DNA of 64,000 nucleotides from Wyeomyia smithii (GCF_029784165.1 NC_073696.1:156660768-156724767), one strand, 5' to 3'. Numbered from the stretch's first letter, positions 22,729-36,660 are shown. Program-made: numbers and translations. Notes: generated by a model from the letters alone, not told the origin.

Positions 22729-25700
22729 AGGTATAAAAGTGCTCAAAAGGGCCGAATGTCGTAAATCAATCGACTCAGTTCGACGAGCTGAGCATTTTGT
22801 CTATGTGTGTGTGTATGTTTGTGTGCAACGCTCTCCCAATCTCACTCGACTTTCTCAGAGATGGCTGGACCGATTTCAATGAAATTAATTGCGAAAGAAA
22901 GGCCTATTTGCCCCATCAGACCCTATTATAATTTATTTCAAATTAACGGGCTACCTAAAAACCCTTAACTTTCAAATTTCATAAAGATTGGACATGTGGT
23001 TCAGAAGTTATGGAAAGAAACGTGTTCTCGAGACTCTTTAATCTCACTCATGTTTCTCAGAGATGGCTGGACCGATTTTCATGAAAACGGTGTCAAATGG
23101 AAGGTCTAGTTACCCCATATGACCCTATTGATTTTTTTGCAATCGGACTATTACTTTGCCTGTTATGTTTAAAACTGTGAAATCCAGCTATGAAAAGTAA
23201 AATATTCACAAGACTACTTAAACTCACTCACTTTTCTCAGAGATGGCTGAACCGATTTCCACTGAATTAGTGTTAAATGACAGCTGGAAAGCTGCCTCAT
23301 AACACACTATTGAATTGAACTGTAATTGGACTGTAACTTCGTCTGTAATGTATCGAAATGTGAAAATCAAAAAAAATTCACTTATCTTCTTTATCTTCAT
23401 TATCTCAGAAACTACTTCATTATCTCAGAATCTACACAACCGATTTGAACAATATTGATATCAGATGAAGTGGCTAGTTAAGGGTTAACTGATGAATTAT
23501 GATTGAAGAAGTGGTTTCATAATTTGGCTGCTCTATTCGTTTCCTTTGTAACAGTATTTCTCAGCGCATATAGCAGGAGGCGTTCAAGAGGCGCACGATA
23601 CCTAAAAATGCAACGGCCCTGTCATGTAGGTTGCAATTCGAACAGTTATAATTAGTTTGCTATAAAAATCGCTCTCGCGCATCAAATAAAAGGATAAACG
23701 AACAATGCGGAGATTGGTTTCCTGATATATTATTATTTTTGAATTTTCTACAACTTTGCTGAATAAACTATTCTTCTATCTCTTAACACAAAAAAGTTAT
23801 TTTTTTTATTTTTAGTATAGTAAACTTTTAATATTTTTTTACAATTTGCAATTATGCGGGTCATTCATACAAACAATTGCTCCGAAGACACTATTAAGAT
23901 ATGGATGAAGTTAAAAGGCGCTATGGAATTAAGTTCCACTTTTTGCCTTATTGGACCACTGTGCATCGGTGGGAGTTGCAACCACACGATCAGACTCGAT
24001 GTCTTGCAAACTGACCTTCGGAGGGAGCAGATCAACTCCAGTTTAGTGGAAGTGAAATATACATTATACAAGATCACACCAACCACGTGTAATAGGTATG
24101 ACTCAAAGTCGTTTAAAAAGTGTACCATAAACTCATTAATTCTAATGTTAAGATAGATTAACAGATGTGTCGCGAATGAAATATAATTCTTACGGTGCCG
24201 TAAAATATAAATAGAGAACACGTGAGTTAACTAAAAAAGTTAGCCTAAACACAAAATCCTGATACACATTTTTTATAAAGTCTGCTCCCTACAGAATTTA
24301 ATTCATTGCAAGGAAAGATCTGAAGAAATATTGTAAAAGTAGAGACCAGGTAGGTTTAACCAAGAAAATAACGGGCAAGCCAAATTTAGTGAAATGCACG
24401 TGTCGTCGCTCGAAGGATAAAACCTTCAGGCGAAGGTTTTTATGTTCCATTCCAGAATTCGGATTTGGCGTTCCGGAAAGTACTTCTGGTAAGAATCCTG
24501 AAGCGACACGCTCAGTGTCCACGTTAGCGTTCGTAGGGGAACCACGCATTGTTTCCCGAGTCATTGGACCCGATCGTTGTGTCATCGAAGGTGCTAGATC
24601 ACAGTTATCGCACACGTGGTCGTGTTCACCGACCAATCTTGCCGTAAGGATCTCCGCTACGATCCCTAGTAAGAAGCATCCGACGCTCAACGATTGTCCC
24701 AGCACAGTGAATCGTCCGTAGAGGCAACCACCGTCTTTTGCCTTGAGTTAGTGGACGCAACCGTCAGTGTTACTGGCCTCGGCCAATTTACAAACCGTGC
24801 TCACCGGTTCGATCCGTCCGTAGGGGCCCTCATTACCAGCCCTGAGTCAGAGGGCGATCGCTTGGCGGTTGTTAGGAATCGGCCCACGTGGTTCGGCTAC
24901 GTGTCTGAAAGCAGCTAGGAATAGCGAATGATATCCCGACCGCTAGTGGTGTTTGTACTAGTGTAATCAGTGATGCTCGCCTGTTCCAGTTCGTCAGTAC
25001 TATTTGCAACCGGCGAACCGCTGGTGATATCTACAAGATTTCCTTCATCGGTCCGACGTCGGAGAACAGAAACCTTCGCTTGCTGCTGAGTATGCCGCAA
25101 AATAGACAGGTCAGATCTTTCTATAATGTTATTATCTTTAACTAAACCTAAATTAGCTAACCACAGAAAAGCTGGCCTATTAGCCGTAACATGAATAAAA
25201 TTGTACACCTAATATGAAAGTTGAAGTCAATGAGTATGTATGACTTTGTTAGACGAAGTGATGATTGCGTAGAGTCCCTCGAGTGTTGATTTCCTTTAGA
25301 TCTACAGTTGGCCATATTGGTGCCGTTAAGATTCCGTATCGTTTGTTTCCGCCAGTTGTTCGAGAGTGATTCGCGTCCGTAATACCCGCCCTGAGAGGCT
25401 AGCCGGGAACACCTAACATGCGGCTTCGCATCGGTTCTTAAAACAAACCGATGGCGCTTAAGCGAAGGCCGTTAGCATAAAGGCAGGTATACGTAACACT
25501 CCAGTTGCTAATGCGTACGTTATATTCGTTCAGTACCGTTCGTAGAGCTAGTTGTGCAAAGGCAACTGAATAATGCGTTACACCTTTTCATTCGATTATA
25601 ATCGAACTTAAGCAACCGTTATGAATTAAATTGTGATAACAACGAAAGTCAATTATCGCAAAGATTACACGACTTATATAACATAACTAGTGTCATACGA

Positions 25701-26130
25701 ACGATTTATCTCTTAAACTTAAAAATAACTAACTTTATAACACTTGATATGTGGCTTTAAAGTTATGGAACGGAAAGAAATTCAAAAACTATTTAAAACT
25801 ATACCTGCTTTGATCGATATATGTGAGCTCGACATAATTTAAATGTGGTATCGTACTATTTGAACGTTACCGGTATCACTCGTGATGAAATTGTTCGATA
25901 TTAAAAGTCGTTCCTGTTATTTCGCTATTTCTTAAACACTAACATTACGTCAAATTTCATATTCAATACTTCAATTACAACATTAATATTTTAGAACCCA
26001 AAAAGTGAATATACCTTTATTGGATTTAAGCATTCAATTAAAATTATTTTTACAAATAATAATTTTGAATGAGAAAGGCTGAGTCTGACCGCTAGGTGGA
26101 TTAATTTGGGTTTTTTTAGTGTCAGGCCCA
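22705..26130 (+). repeat. Mosquito module repeat, forward copy 1, split by LTR (copy B)
   Basis: This corresponds to 3905-5280 of copy A. It is interrupted at 23547-25582 by an LTR insertion with the target duplication CCTT. CAGAGATGGCTG modules lie at about 22856, 23059 and 23238. Confidence 0.7.
23547..25582. mobile_element. LTR-like insertion 1, 2036 bp, only in copy B
   Basis: It starts TGTAACAGTATTTC, ends AATGCGTTACA, and is flanked by CCTT on both sides (23543-23546, 25583-25586). Copy A has the unoccupied site with a single CCTT at about 4741. TG...CA ends and a 4-bp duplication fit a solo LTR of a long-LTR retrotransposon, or a small non-autonomous LTR-type element. It contains the hairpin AACCTTC-AGGC-GAAGGTT at 24421-24438. 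The open frames inside (23854-24156, 24389-24721, 24694-24918) show no family signature, and I do not call them genes. Confidence 0.82.
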
Positions 26131-28040
26131 CTATGAGCAAATTTCAAAATATCTAATGAAAGGGATTTATTTTGCACAATATTTAGAATAACTTTTTCTT
26201 TGACTTTAAAAAAATCCAAACTGTCATTGTAGCTACAGAGCGTTCGAAAGTAATGTACTTTTGACGTGGGACTATGTCTTTGTTTACTATACTGGGATGT
26301 ATTCTGTAAAATTGGAAATGAAACTGGCAAATGTTGCGTCAGATTTCAAACGTTAATAACAGCGTAACCACATGATGGATCACAATAACCAATATGTTGT
26401 TGGATAGATAAAATGTAGAACAATTTTGCAATGTGCTAGTTATCACGTTAATTTCATTGCTATGCGGTAATATTGATATTAAGTTTCCATGACAAATTTA
26501 CGCGAATAATGAACCAATTACATGCGAGCATTCCTAGCACAGACGACGTGAATGGACACCATCCGTTTCCTGTGATATTCTCTGTATCAATATCGAAATA
26601 AAAATTGACAGAGTCTCCCCGTCCCAACAGGTCAACTTATTTTTGCTTCCATTAGCTTAGACTAATATGATGTCTCGAAGGAAAAGTTTTCCGAAAAGTT
26701 TGAAACAATCCCCATTCTTGAACAATTTCGAAACCTGCTTCAGAACCTTAAAAAACTGATGTCTTGAAAGAAAACATTCCGGTAAAAGCAACAGTACCAA
26801 TGGAGTAAAGAACCGCAGGTCACTCTTCGTCTATAATTGCAGCGGTACGCATCTATTCGTACAGCAGCGGTACTATTCGTACTGCAGCGGTACTATTCAT
26901 ATTGCAGTAGTACATTTTCGTTGGTACATTTCTATTCGTGTGCAATCGAGGAAAAACTGCAATGCTGCTGTTGATGGTGATTGAAAGTTTATGTTCAAAA
27001 TATTATTACCATAAGTTACTCAACAAGAATTGTAAATTTTGGAAACGGATATTTATTTAATTTTATCTTTGATATTCACTTAATAATGGTGACCAGATAG
27101 TATTAAAAGAGTAAATCCTAAGATATACACATTTATAGAACAGTAAGAGCCTGCGAATGCTTGTGAATTTTTGGTTTATTTACTAAGATTCATTCAGAAT
27201 TTCTTCACAGTTCAAAATTGTTAGATGATATATTATTATTCTAAGTTTTACTATAATAAACGTATATTAGCTGTCTTCGTAATACGGCAAATGTAGTTGT
27301 AGGCAGATGAAAAAAAATTTCAAGCAAAAAACAAAAATGGAATTGTTAATTGCTCCGGTTTTTGCTGGAACTTGTCAATAATTTTGTTTAACATATCTTC
27401 TTATGTTTGCCAATTATTGAACCTTTGTAAGGGCTTGCATATTATTTAGAAAGTAAGATCCATATTATAGATTTGATTTAATCAGAGTTAAATAAGACAA
27501 AACCATTCATTATGATAACGTAAGTATTATTGGGTTTGGTTTTTGAGGATATAGAGTTAATTCTGACTGTGACGCATTACGAGAAATTCTTGGTGCTTCT
27601 TCAACAAGCACGATATGCTTCTGCCTTGTCAAATACATGTAGTTTGCGCAAAAAATACTTCAGGCATAATATCGCCAAATATAAACGATATTCTTTCGAG
27701 TGTTGTTGAATATATTTCAAAAATTGATTTCCAGGTGAAGCTGGAAATAAAAATACGTACAGTCGCTGAGCAAACACAATGATTCTGTTAGCAGTTTAGT
27801 CCCACGTCACCATTTCATACAACCCTAGGGTTGTATATCTTGTAGTATTTTTCAAAAAAATGTCAAAAAATGTCAGTATGCCAAGCTTTGAAAAGCCAAA
27901 AAAATCAGATTTCATGATAATGCGCCCGAATTTTTAGTAAACACTTGAATGTTATACCAATAAAGGAAAAATATTATGAAACAGCTAACGAAAATAAAAT
28001 TTTTTGGCTGATGGCCAGCGATTCCCCACTGTGCATTGGG
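26131..28040. other. AT-rich spacer without genes (copy B)
   Basis: It matches 5281-7199 of copy A, including the GCAGCGGTAC repeats near 26840 and the 20-bp palindrome near 27818. No supported gene. Confidence 0.5.
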
Positions 28041-28959
28041 GAAACAAGTGAATTTGAAAAGTCATCAGAACACGTTGCTTTGCACAACTTTTTAACCAAG
28101 TGTGCAATCATTATAAAATTCATCAGTTAACCCTTAACTAGTCCGTTCGATTCATATCAACATTGTTCAAATCGGTTATGTAGTTTCTGAGAAAACGAAG
28201 TTTCATGATTTTCACATTTTGTTAGAGTCCGATTAAAATGAAATTTAATAGGATTTTAAGAGACAACTGGAGTTATCATTTGACACTAATTTTGTGAAAA
28301 TCGGTTCAGCCATCTCTAAGAAAAGTAATGAGTCCAAGTAGTCCTCGGAACTTTTTTTTCATAACTGGATTCCACATTTTTAATCATAACAGACAAAGTA
28401 ATAGTCCGATTACAAAATAAATCAATAGGGTCTTATGGGGCAACTAGACTTTCCATATGACACTGATTTTGCGAAAAGCGGTCCAGCCATCTCTGAGAAA
28501 CATGAGTGAGATTAAAGAGTCTCCAGAACACGTTTCTGTTCATAACAGTTAAACCATAAACCATTAAATTCAAAAGTTGAGGGTTATGTAGGTAGCCCGT
28601 TCTTTTGAGACCAATTTTTTCAAATCGGTTGAGTTGTTTCTGAGATAATGATGTTTCGTGATTTATACATTTTGATACATAGCCTCTAAACTAACAATTT
28701 GATTACATTGAAATTCAATAAGGTTTTATGGGGCATCTGGATCTTTCATTTACAATTAATTTCATGAAAATCGGTCCAGCCATCTCTGAGAAAATTGAAT
28801 AAGATTGGGAGAGCGTTACACACACATACACACACATACATAAAATGCTTAGCTCGTAGAACTAAATCGAGTGATATACGACATTCGGCCTTTTAGAGCA
28901 CTTTCATACCTTTAGTTTTTTCAGTGATTGGTATACCTTTCTAGGAGAAAGGCAAAAAC
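28040..28959 (-). repeat. Mosquito module repeat, reverse copy 1 (copy B)
   Basis: This is the inverted partner of the forward copy at 22705. The family left end is at about 28938-28959 on the minus strand and CCAGCCATCTCTGAG modules lie at about 28774 and 28482. Confidence 0.7.
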
Positions 28960-30590
28960 AGATAAAAATAAAAATAATGAAAATTGAAAACAATCAAAAT
29001 AAATTTCAAAATTGATTAAAAATAATAAAAATCAATCAAAGATAAATAAAATTACATAAACGAAACTTGAAAAATTAAAAAAGAAACTAGTTTACGTCTA
29101 TGGTTAAAAGTGAACTACATTTACATAAAAAATAACTTCATGACATAACTAATTTTCGTAAGATATTTGTTTTCTGACTTTCTTTATAAATTTATTTAAA
29201 TGATCTTGGAATTTAATATGACATTCCTTAACGCAGTTGCTCTTATTAATATTATTCCCCTCGTGTCTGAGGTGCGTTCGTGTACCATTCAGTAAGAGTT
29301 TTTAAAACCGAAATGTTACACAGAAGCCAGAATTCAACCTCAAACACCATTCTAAATCCAAATGACTACTTTTGGCTAGTACAATACCAAGTTTGAATTA
29401 TGTTGAGGCCACGTATTTAGACCGATCAATTTTGTTTCTTTCCATAACTTCCGAACCACATATCAAGTTGTTATGAATTTTGTTACTTTTAAGTTTGAGA
29501 GACAACCCTTATTTATGTTCAAATGAGTCATGTGATCTATGAGACTTCCGCTGTTTTTACAATTTAATTCACAACGATCGAAATAATCAAATGAAATGGG
29601 AACCCATAGGGCAGCCAAACCTTTCATTTGACACTAAAACTGTTGAAATATGTCTAGCCATCTTTGGGAAAACGAATAAATTTGAATAGTTTTTTGAATT
29701 TGAATATGACACTGATTTTGTGGAAATCGGTCCAGCCATCCCTGAGAAACATGAGTGAGCTTAAACACTCTCCAGAACACGTTTTTGTAAATTACTTTTG
29801 AAACACATGTCTAATCTATTATAATTCAAAAGTTAAGGTTAAGGTTTATGTTGACGCCTTCGTCAACACGTAGAAGCGGGTGGGCGAGTGGTGCCTCTAA
29901 AAACCGCTATCAGAATCGCTGCCGACTGAAAACTAAATAATCAGCGCAGCTGGCACGAAGCAAAGGACGCAGAAATCGCACACACGGCGCACACACGAAT
30001 ACTGGCTCGGGATACAGCGCGAATGCTATTTAAACACAAGAAAATGAGCCACCACACTAAGGTCCAATGCGCACTCCTAGCGAACACAAATAAATACTTT
30101 CAGATTAATGATAAAGCACTGATATCATTCACTTTAACTTTAATTACAAACACTCGATTGGGAATACACTTCGGTTTTAAATACACACTCTCGGTTCAGA
30201 ATACACATTGACGATTCAAATTCACACTTCGGAATGAAAATACACACTTCGGAATGAAAATACACAATCGGAATGAAAATACACAATGACGATTCAAAAT
30301 ACACAATGAACTAGCTTGCGCAAAAGCGCGGTATTTATACTGATTTAGTAGCGGCGCAGAAAGTTCTCGTCTCCTCTATCATCTTCCTCCATGCGGTAGA
30401 ATGAATTAGATTCTGTTGCAGCGCAGTCGCTCACGTGTTGTCCCTTCAGCAGGAGAATATACCAGAAGCGTCAGGAAATGTCCTTCGCTGTGTTCCTTTA
30501 TTCGTTGGCGTAGTGAATGAAGAGAGCGTTGTCCTGCAGCGATGATGTAAATTGAAGTGAGATGCTCAAAACTTGTTCGCTGCGCGAACA

Positions 30591-33500
30591 TCCTCCCCCG
30601 CGCAATAAGATGTTTCCTGGTCGAAGCAATCCAATTTGATGGCAAGATTCTCCTACTCGAATAATTTCATCCAACAGAGTTTTTTGCTGGATAATAGCTA
30701 CTGTAGTGTGTAATGCTGCTCGAAGCTCCGTTATAGTAAGATTAGACTTTCTAAGACGTTTGGAGCGGTCCTTAATACGACGGTTGTTACAAAAACATTG
30801 CACATAGGCCGAAACTCGTTGTAACTTTCGAAAGGAACTGAACTTTTTGAAAAGTGGGAGATCATCACAATTTACCAAAGACATGACCAGCACTGAGACC
30901 GGTTTCATATCAGGCAATTCATCATCAGGAATATCATCGAGAGCTATCGGTTGGTAGTTTCCGATATGAGATCTATTCCGAATAGAAATTTGTCACTCGA
31001 AGGGTTCCATATAAGTCCAAGAGTCTTAATAACTTGGTCAGCTGATGTCTGATTGAGATAAACTAGCTTCTCACGTTCGTTATCTAGAATATCACTCAAA
31101 ATTCTGGCATCGTTAGCACACCACTTGTGTATTGGAAACTGTCCCTCTGATAACAGTGAACGGATTTGACATTGGCTTTCGATAGCTTCTTCTATAGTAT
31201 CAGCACCAGTTATCAAATCATCTACATAGCAGTCTTGGAGAATAATGCGTGAAGCTAGAGGATACTGTGAACCTTCATCTTCGCATAACTGTACTAATGA
31301 TCGGGTTTCCAGGAAAGGGGCTGCTGCTGTACCATAAGTCACGGTTTGTAGCTCCAGGACTCGTAGATTTTCACTTGAATTAACACGCCAAAATATGCGT
31401 TGAACGCAAGTGTGTTCCGGGTTTACAGGATTTGTCTGTACATTTTCGATATATCAGCGGTGAACGCAAATGGAAAGCGGCGAAAATGAAGTAAGTCAAA
31501 TCTTTCTGCACAACATGCATTCCTTCATTTAAAGATTTTGCGGAAGCAGTCGATTTAGCTGATGCATCGAAAACTACTCTAAGTTTTGTGCTAGAGCTGG
31601 TTGGGCGCAGTACAGCATGGTGAGGTAGATAATATACCAACTTGCCAGGCTGATCAAATTTCTCCTGAATTTCCTTGCAATGGCCGAGAGATTCATACTC
31701 ATTAATAAATTGGGAGTACAAACGATGTAGCTCAGGATTTTGTTGCAAACGTTTCTCGAGGAAAAAGAAGCGGCGGAGGGCTGACGATCGATTACTGTCC
31801 AACAGGTCAACGTTATCACGAAACGGTAGATCTACTATGAAGCGTCCTGAATCATTTCTACGATATGTTTTACGGAAGATTTTCTCACATGGATGTTCCA
31901 CTGCTTGAGGCAATACGGCATCTTCCAACTCTTCCACTTCCCAAAATCGTTTAATCATTTTGTTTAGGGATTCAATCGATACTGCATTTGTAACAGTAAA
32001 GCCACGCCAGACGGGATCACCAGCTTTACTGTACTGGCACAAAATGATTTCCTAGTCGCTCGGGATCGCTTCAAAGTGACGGAACCTTTGTCGGACCGAT
32101 ACTACCCACTGGTAACTATCGCCGTGCCCGCAAAACGATAGGCTCTTCTCCGTGACTACCCTTCGAAAACTCCCCCGCTTAAGCGCCAGTACCGACAAAT
32201 GTCTGTACTGCGGGGAAGCGTGTTTTGTACCGGCCCGGCTAAATCCTCTCAGGGCAGGTCAGGTAAAACGACTAACTGTCAAAGCGAAAATCTACAGGAC
32301 GGTAACGATAGCGGAACGGTAGGCTTTCTTACTGGTAATGCAACACAGTCGTACAGTGCGTACTCATTTATTTTCGTCTTCCCTTCTTTATCGACCCTGT
32401 ACAACTTTGTCGCGCATGCGGTATTTTTTTAACTCTAACCTGTTTGCTGGTTTCTTGCTGGGTCCCACGACGACGATGATGGTCGCTTAGCTACCACTTG
32501 GTCGTCACCAAGGAGCTGTCTAGCGGGAAATTGGCTGGTGACGGTTGTTGGTAATGAACGGGTTGAGGGCGCCGAGCATTAAACTTTGCCGACGGACGCT
32601 GGGGAGGACTCCTGTCAACTCCCTGATAGTCCTAGCGGAAAATAAAAAAAACCTTCGCCTGAAGGTTTCTTCAGGCGAGCGACATCAACTATAACGTTGT
32701 ACTATTACTTCGGCAATGCACAAAAAGTTTTACCTTTTAGTTTACGATTGGTACTATCACTAGTTTAAGATTTATTCACAGCCTCACGTGGCCAGCAGCC
32801 TATCTATTAAAATTATTTATTTAATTATTTTCATAATTCAATTTTCCCTCTAACTCACTCTCTCTTCTCTTTAGTCTTTTTATAACATTTCTTCCGCTTC
32901 GGTATTATTTTTCTTCCGGTTATAATTTTAGTATAACTTCTTCCGTTTCAGCACTTTATCTCATTTAAAAAAATATCTAAAAGCCTTTAGCTTAACCTCG
33001 ATAGTCTCGGCCGCCTTTGAGGAAGGTTCACCAGTAATAGACCGATGCTCAGCTATCGCTAACTATTCGGAGCCAGAGTTTTGGCTCCCGCGGCACGAAG
33101 TAACGTTTTACGTGCCTTGCTCTGATTGGTCGATCAATATGGAGAAAAACGAAAGCTCATATTGATTTGCTTTATCGACTGTTATTTTAGGCTTTCGAAA
33201 AGTAGCCTGGCTTCAAACCCCGTCTACGGAAGCTTTAATTGTGAGTGGTATAAATATGCAATTCGACTTGGATTGCCGTGCTTTGAATCTCATGGCGATG
33301 AAATCATTTACGGCTTACACATTCACTGATTGAGAATTAACAACCGGATCATAAACGTCGTGTACTTCACCAGAGACGACCAAGCCTAATTCTGTTTCAC
33401 GGAGTTCTGGTAAACCGTGATCGATAACATACTGTCCTGGTTTCATTAAAGAGAAGAAGTGTGTAATGCCGATCAGAAAATCTACATCCGAAGGCTTATT

Positions 33501-35325
33501 AATCGAGGGATCGGCCAAACGCAGCCCAGATGGAATTTTACAATTCGCTATATCGAAGGACCTACGCGGCAGATGACTAGTGATTCTGGGAACAACCAGG
33601 CACTTCAAGTTTGTTTCATAATCAGTATGCTGTGGATTCATTCTGACTGTAACAAGTCGATTGGCCTTGAAACGAGCATTGCTAACACCAAGGACATCGA
33701 TGATGACTGATTCACCTTCTAAACCCAACTTGCGGTACATTTCTTGCGAAATCAGATTTGTCTGAGCATCACAATCCAGAAATGCTGTACAAGGGATAGC
33801 TTGACCCTTACTATCAATCAAATTAACTAAAGCTGTTAGCAACAACATATACGGAAGTTGTGCCTTTCCAACGTTTACTGAACAGGATGACGAAATCGTC
33901 TGACGCTGGGATGACTGCTCACTCTTTGAGTTTTCAGTAGATTGTATGTTGGGCTTAGGTTGACTCTGTATGCTTGAATTCGAAGGCTCACTCAAAGGTT
34001 TTGTACTCTCAGGCACATTGGACGTTTCTATATATAGCAAAGTATGGTGTCTTTTTTTACATTTACTACACGTACTTTTCGAAGGGCAATTGGTAACACG
34101 GTGCCCACGACGGAGGCAGTTGAAGCAAACTCGACATTCTTTAACTTTGTGTAATCGATCGGAAATCGCCATGTTGCGAAATTCCGTACACTGGGAGTTT
34201 AAATGCTCTTTACCGCAAAACTGACAAAGGTTCGATTTTGGAATAGTAGTTGGCGCATGAATCTTTGCGTTAGCAAATTTCGAAAGAGGTGGCAATGGTT
34301 TATCCTGGGTTTGTCTTGTGGCTTGCGACCTATCGCTTTCACAGCGTTCTAAAACGCGACACTGTTCCTTGAGGAAAGTCATTGTTCCTTTCAAGTCAGG
34401 TATATCACCATGTTTAAGAGTTCGCTCCCATGACTTGCGGGTTACAGGATCAAGACAAGAAATCAAAAGTTTGTTTACGAACAACGAAGCAGTGCCATCG
34501 ATTGGCTAGTTTAGAAACTTCAGCCCTTCCACATGGTGGTCGCAGGTTTCAATAAGAGCGCGCAGTTCACTCTGAGATTCTTTAGTCATTTTTTTTTAAA
34601 ACTCAACAGCCCTGAGAGGTGAGAATCGATAATAACACGTTTGTTCTCAAAGCGTTCCACCAAAATATCCCATGCATGAGCATAGTTATTTTCAACTAGG
34701 GTTTTCGAATCAATGATACCTGCAGCTGCACCAACCAACGCTTTATCGAGATGATGTAACTTGATAGCATCAGAATCTGTACATCGACCAATTATATCCG
34801 TAAACAGCGCTTTAAGACGAGGCCAATTTTCATATTTTCCATCAAATGTTGGAATTGGAGCTTGCAACGGTTGTTGCTGAACTACTATTTGAGGAAACTG
34901 GCTAGCACTAGTGGAAGGAATAGGCGCAATTGCAGTCATGGGATTGAATGATGTCGATAACATTTCAATCAGACATTCCACTCTGATCATGGCGTCTGTA
35001 TGAAGGGCTTTAAACTCGCTAACCTTTCCATCTTGTTCCTCAAGTTTGGCACTAGGAATCGTATTGAGGACTTTTTCATGAATCATTTTAAATTCGGAGT
35101 AATGGTAATCCAATTTTTTCGAAATTACTTTGAGAACAGGAAGACAGGAGACGTATCTTTCTCTGCACGCTCTATTTGCTTAAGCAATGCGGTAACCTTG
35201 GCCTCCACTTGGCCGCGCTGATAAATGAGCGGCTTTGCAGCATCCATCGTAGATTCGGCTACTTTTCTCTCCGGAGTGTGGGATAACGGCATCTGGATGT
35301 ATCTAGACTCACGAAAACGAAACAC
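30591..35325 (-). pseudogene. BEL/Pao Gag-Pol polyprotein, broken and split (copy B)
   Basis: Gag frames lie at 35125-35325 and 34586-35113. Zinc knuckles and the LDCDAQ protease remnant are in 33315-34484, and RT begins in 31380-32042. The RT palm with YVDD at residues 39-42 is in 30944-31342, followed by the linker 30498-30917. The first residues of the 31380-32042 frame come from the inserted LTR, not from the element. Copy B keeps the Leu codon that is a stop in copy A near the RT palm, but has its own stop at about 34507 (CAG to TAG). RNase H and integrase are missing as in copy A. Confidence 0.85.
31989..33319. mobile_element. LTR-like insertion 2, 1331 bp, only in copy B
   Basis: It starts TGTAACAGTAAAGCC, ends CGGCTTACA, and is flanked by CATT (31985-31988, 33320-33323). 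Copy A shows the empty site with a single CATT at about 11171. It holds AACCTTC-GCCT-GAAGGTT at 32650-32667, the exact reverse complement of the hairpin in LTR insertion 1, with a GTCGCTCG word at the same side of both. This suggests related elements in opposite orientation. A pyrimidine-rich segment lies at 32840-32960. No coding region is supported. Confidence 0.8.
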
Positions 35326-36660
35326 ACTGGTGTTGAATCAATAGCACTTTCACACTATGTTCGTGTCAATTGTCACAAGAGTTTTTGTTCAATCTTCTCG
35401 CGGAAGCACACTTTTCACTAAGACGGTAAACGTTCACTGTCCGATTTTTCGGATCCGGCTCGAAGGACCAAATCATGTTGACGCCTTCGTCAACACGTAG
35501 AGGCGGGTGGGCGAGCGGTGCCTCTAAAAACCGCTATCAAAATCGCTGCCGGCTGAAAACTAAATAATCAGCGCAGCTGGCACGATGCTTCCGTACTGTC
35601 ACACAGTACAAAGCGAAGAACGAAGCAAGCAAAGGACGCGGAAATCGCACACACGGTGCACACACGAAAGGATAACTGGCTCGGGATACAGCGCGAATGC
35701 TGTTTAAACGCAAGAAAATGAGCCACCACACTAAGGTCCAATGCGCACTTCTAGCGAACACAAATAAATACTTTCGGATTAATGATAAAGCACTGATATC
35801 ATTCACTTTAACTTTAATTGCAAACACTCGATTGGGAATACACTTCGGTTTTAAATACACACTTTCGGTTCAGAATACACAATGACGATTCACACTTCGG
35901 AATGAAAATACACACTTCGGAATGAAAATACACAATCGGAATGAAAATACACAATGACGATTCAAAATACACAATGAACTAGCTTGCGCAAAAGCGCGGT
36001 ATTTATACTGATTTAGTAGCGGCACAGAAAGTTCTCGTCTCCTCTATCATCTTCCTCCATGCGGTAGAATGAATTAGATTCTGTTGCAGCGCAGTCGCTC
36101 ACGTGTTGTTCCTTCAGCAGGAGAATATACCAGTAGCGTCAGGAAATGTCCTTCGCTGTGTTCCTTTATTCGTTGGCGTAGTGAATGAAGAGAGCATTGT
36201 CCTGCAGCGATGATGTAAATTAAAGTGAGATGCTCAAAACTTGTTCGCTGCGCGAACAGTTTATGTTTCCTGAATTTCACATTTTTAAACATAACCTCTA
36301 AACTAAAAATCCGATTACAATAAAATTCAATAGGGTCTTATGTGGCAACAAGACCTTTCATTTGCAATTAATTTCATGAAAATCGGTCCAGCCATCAAAT
36401 CGAGTGAAATTTGGAGAGCGTTACACACGCAAACACACACATACAGAAAATGCCCAGCTCGTCGAACTGAGTCGAGTGTATACTACATTCGGCCCTTTTG
36501 AGCACTTTTATACCTTTAGTTTTTGCAGTGATTGCTATACCTTTCTAGGAGAAAGGCAAAAATTTACTTTTTAATCAGAATAAGATAGACGGAAGGTGTC
36601 TTCGACAAAGTTTTAGGTTATCTTAAAACAAGAAACTTTACCGAAGACATCATGTTTCTA

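Larger units (their letters stand above)
29849..36258 (-). mobile_element. BEL/Pao element, internally deleted and LTR-interrupted (copy B)
   Basis: LTRs lie at 29849-30590 (742 bp) and 35476-36258 (783 bp) with GTTTA duplications at 29844-29848 and 36259-36263. The left LTR lost about 41 bp near 29957 relative to copy A. The intact primer site ATCCGGCTCGAAGGACCA is at 35453-35470, and the purine tract follows the left LTR at 30591. The element contains LTR insertion 2 at 31989-33319. Without that insertion its length (about 5.07 kb) agrees with copy A. Confidence 0.9.
29280..36563 (-). repeat. Mosquito module repeat, reverse copy 2, split by BEL/Pao (copy B)
   Basis: The repeat runs from its left end at 36563 down to 36264, is interrupted by the BEL element, and continues from 29848 to about 29280. 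The span 28960-29280 is A-rich low-complexity sequence. Confidence 0.65.

Noticed and set aside
24389..24721. 110-codon frame inside LTR insertion 1
   Set aside because: There is no family signature, and the surrounding sequence has LTR boundaries and target duplications.
33126..33329. Frame near the end of LTR insertion 2
   Set aside because: It crosses the insertion boundary into the BEL element and has no recognisable feature.
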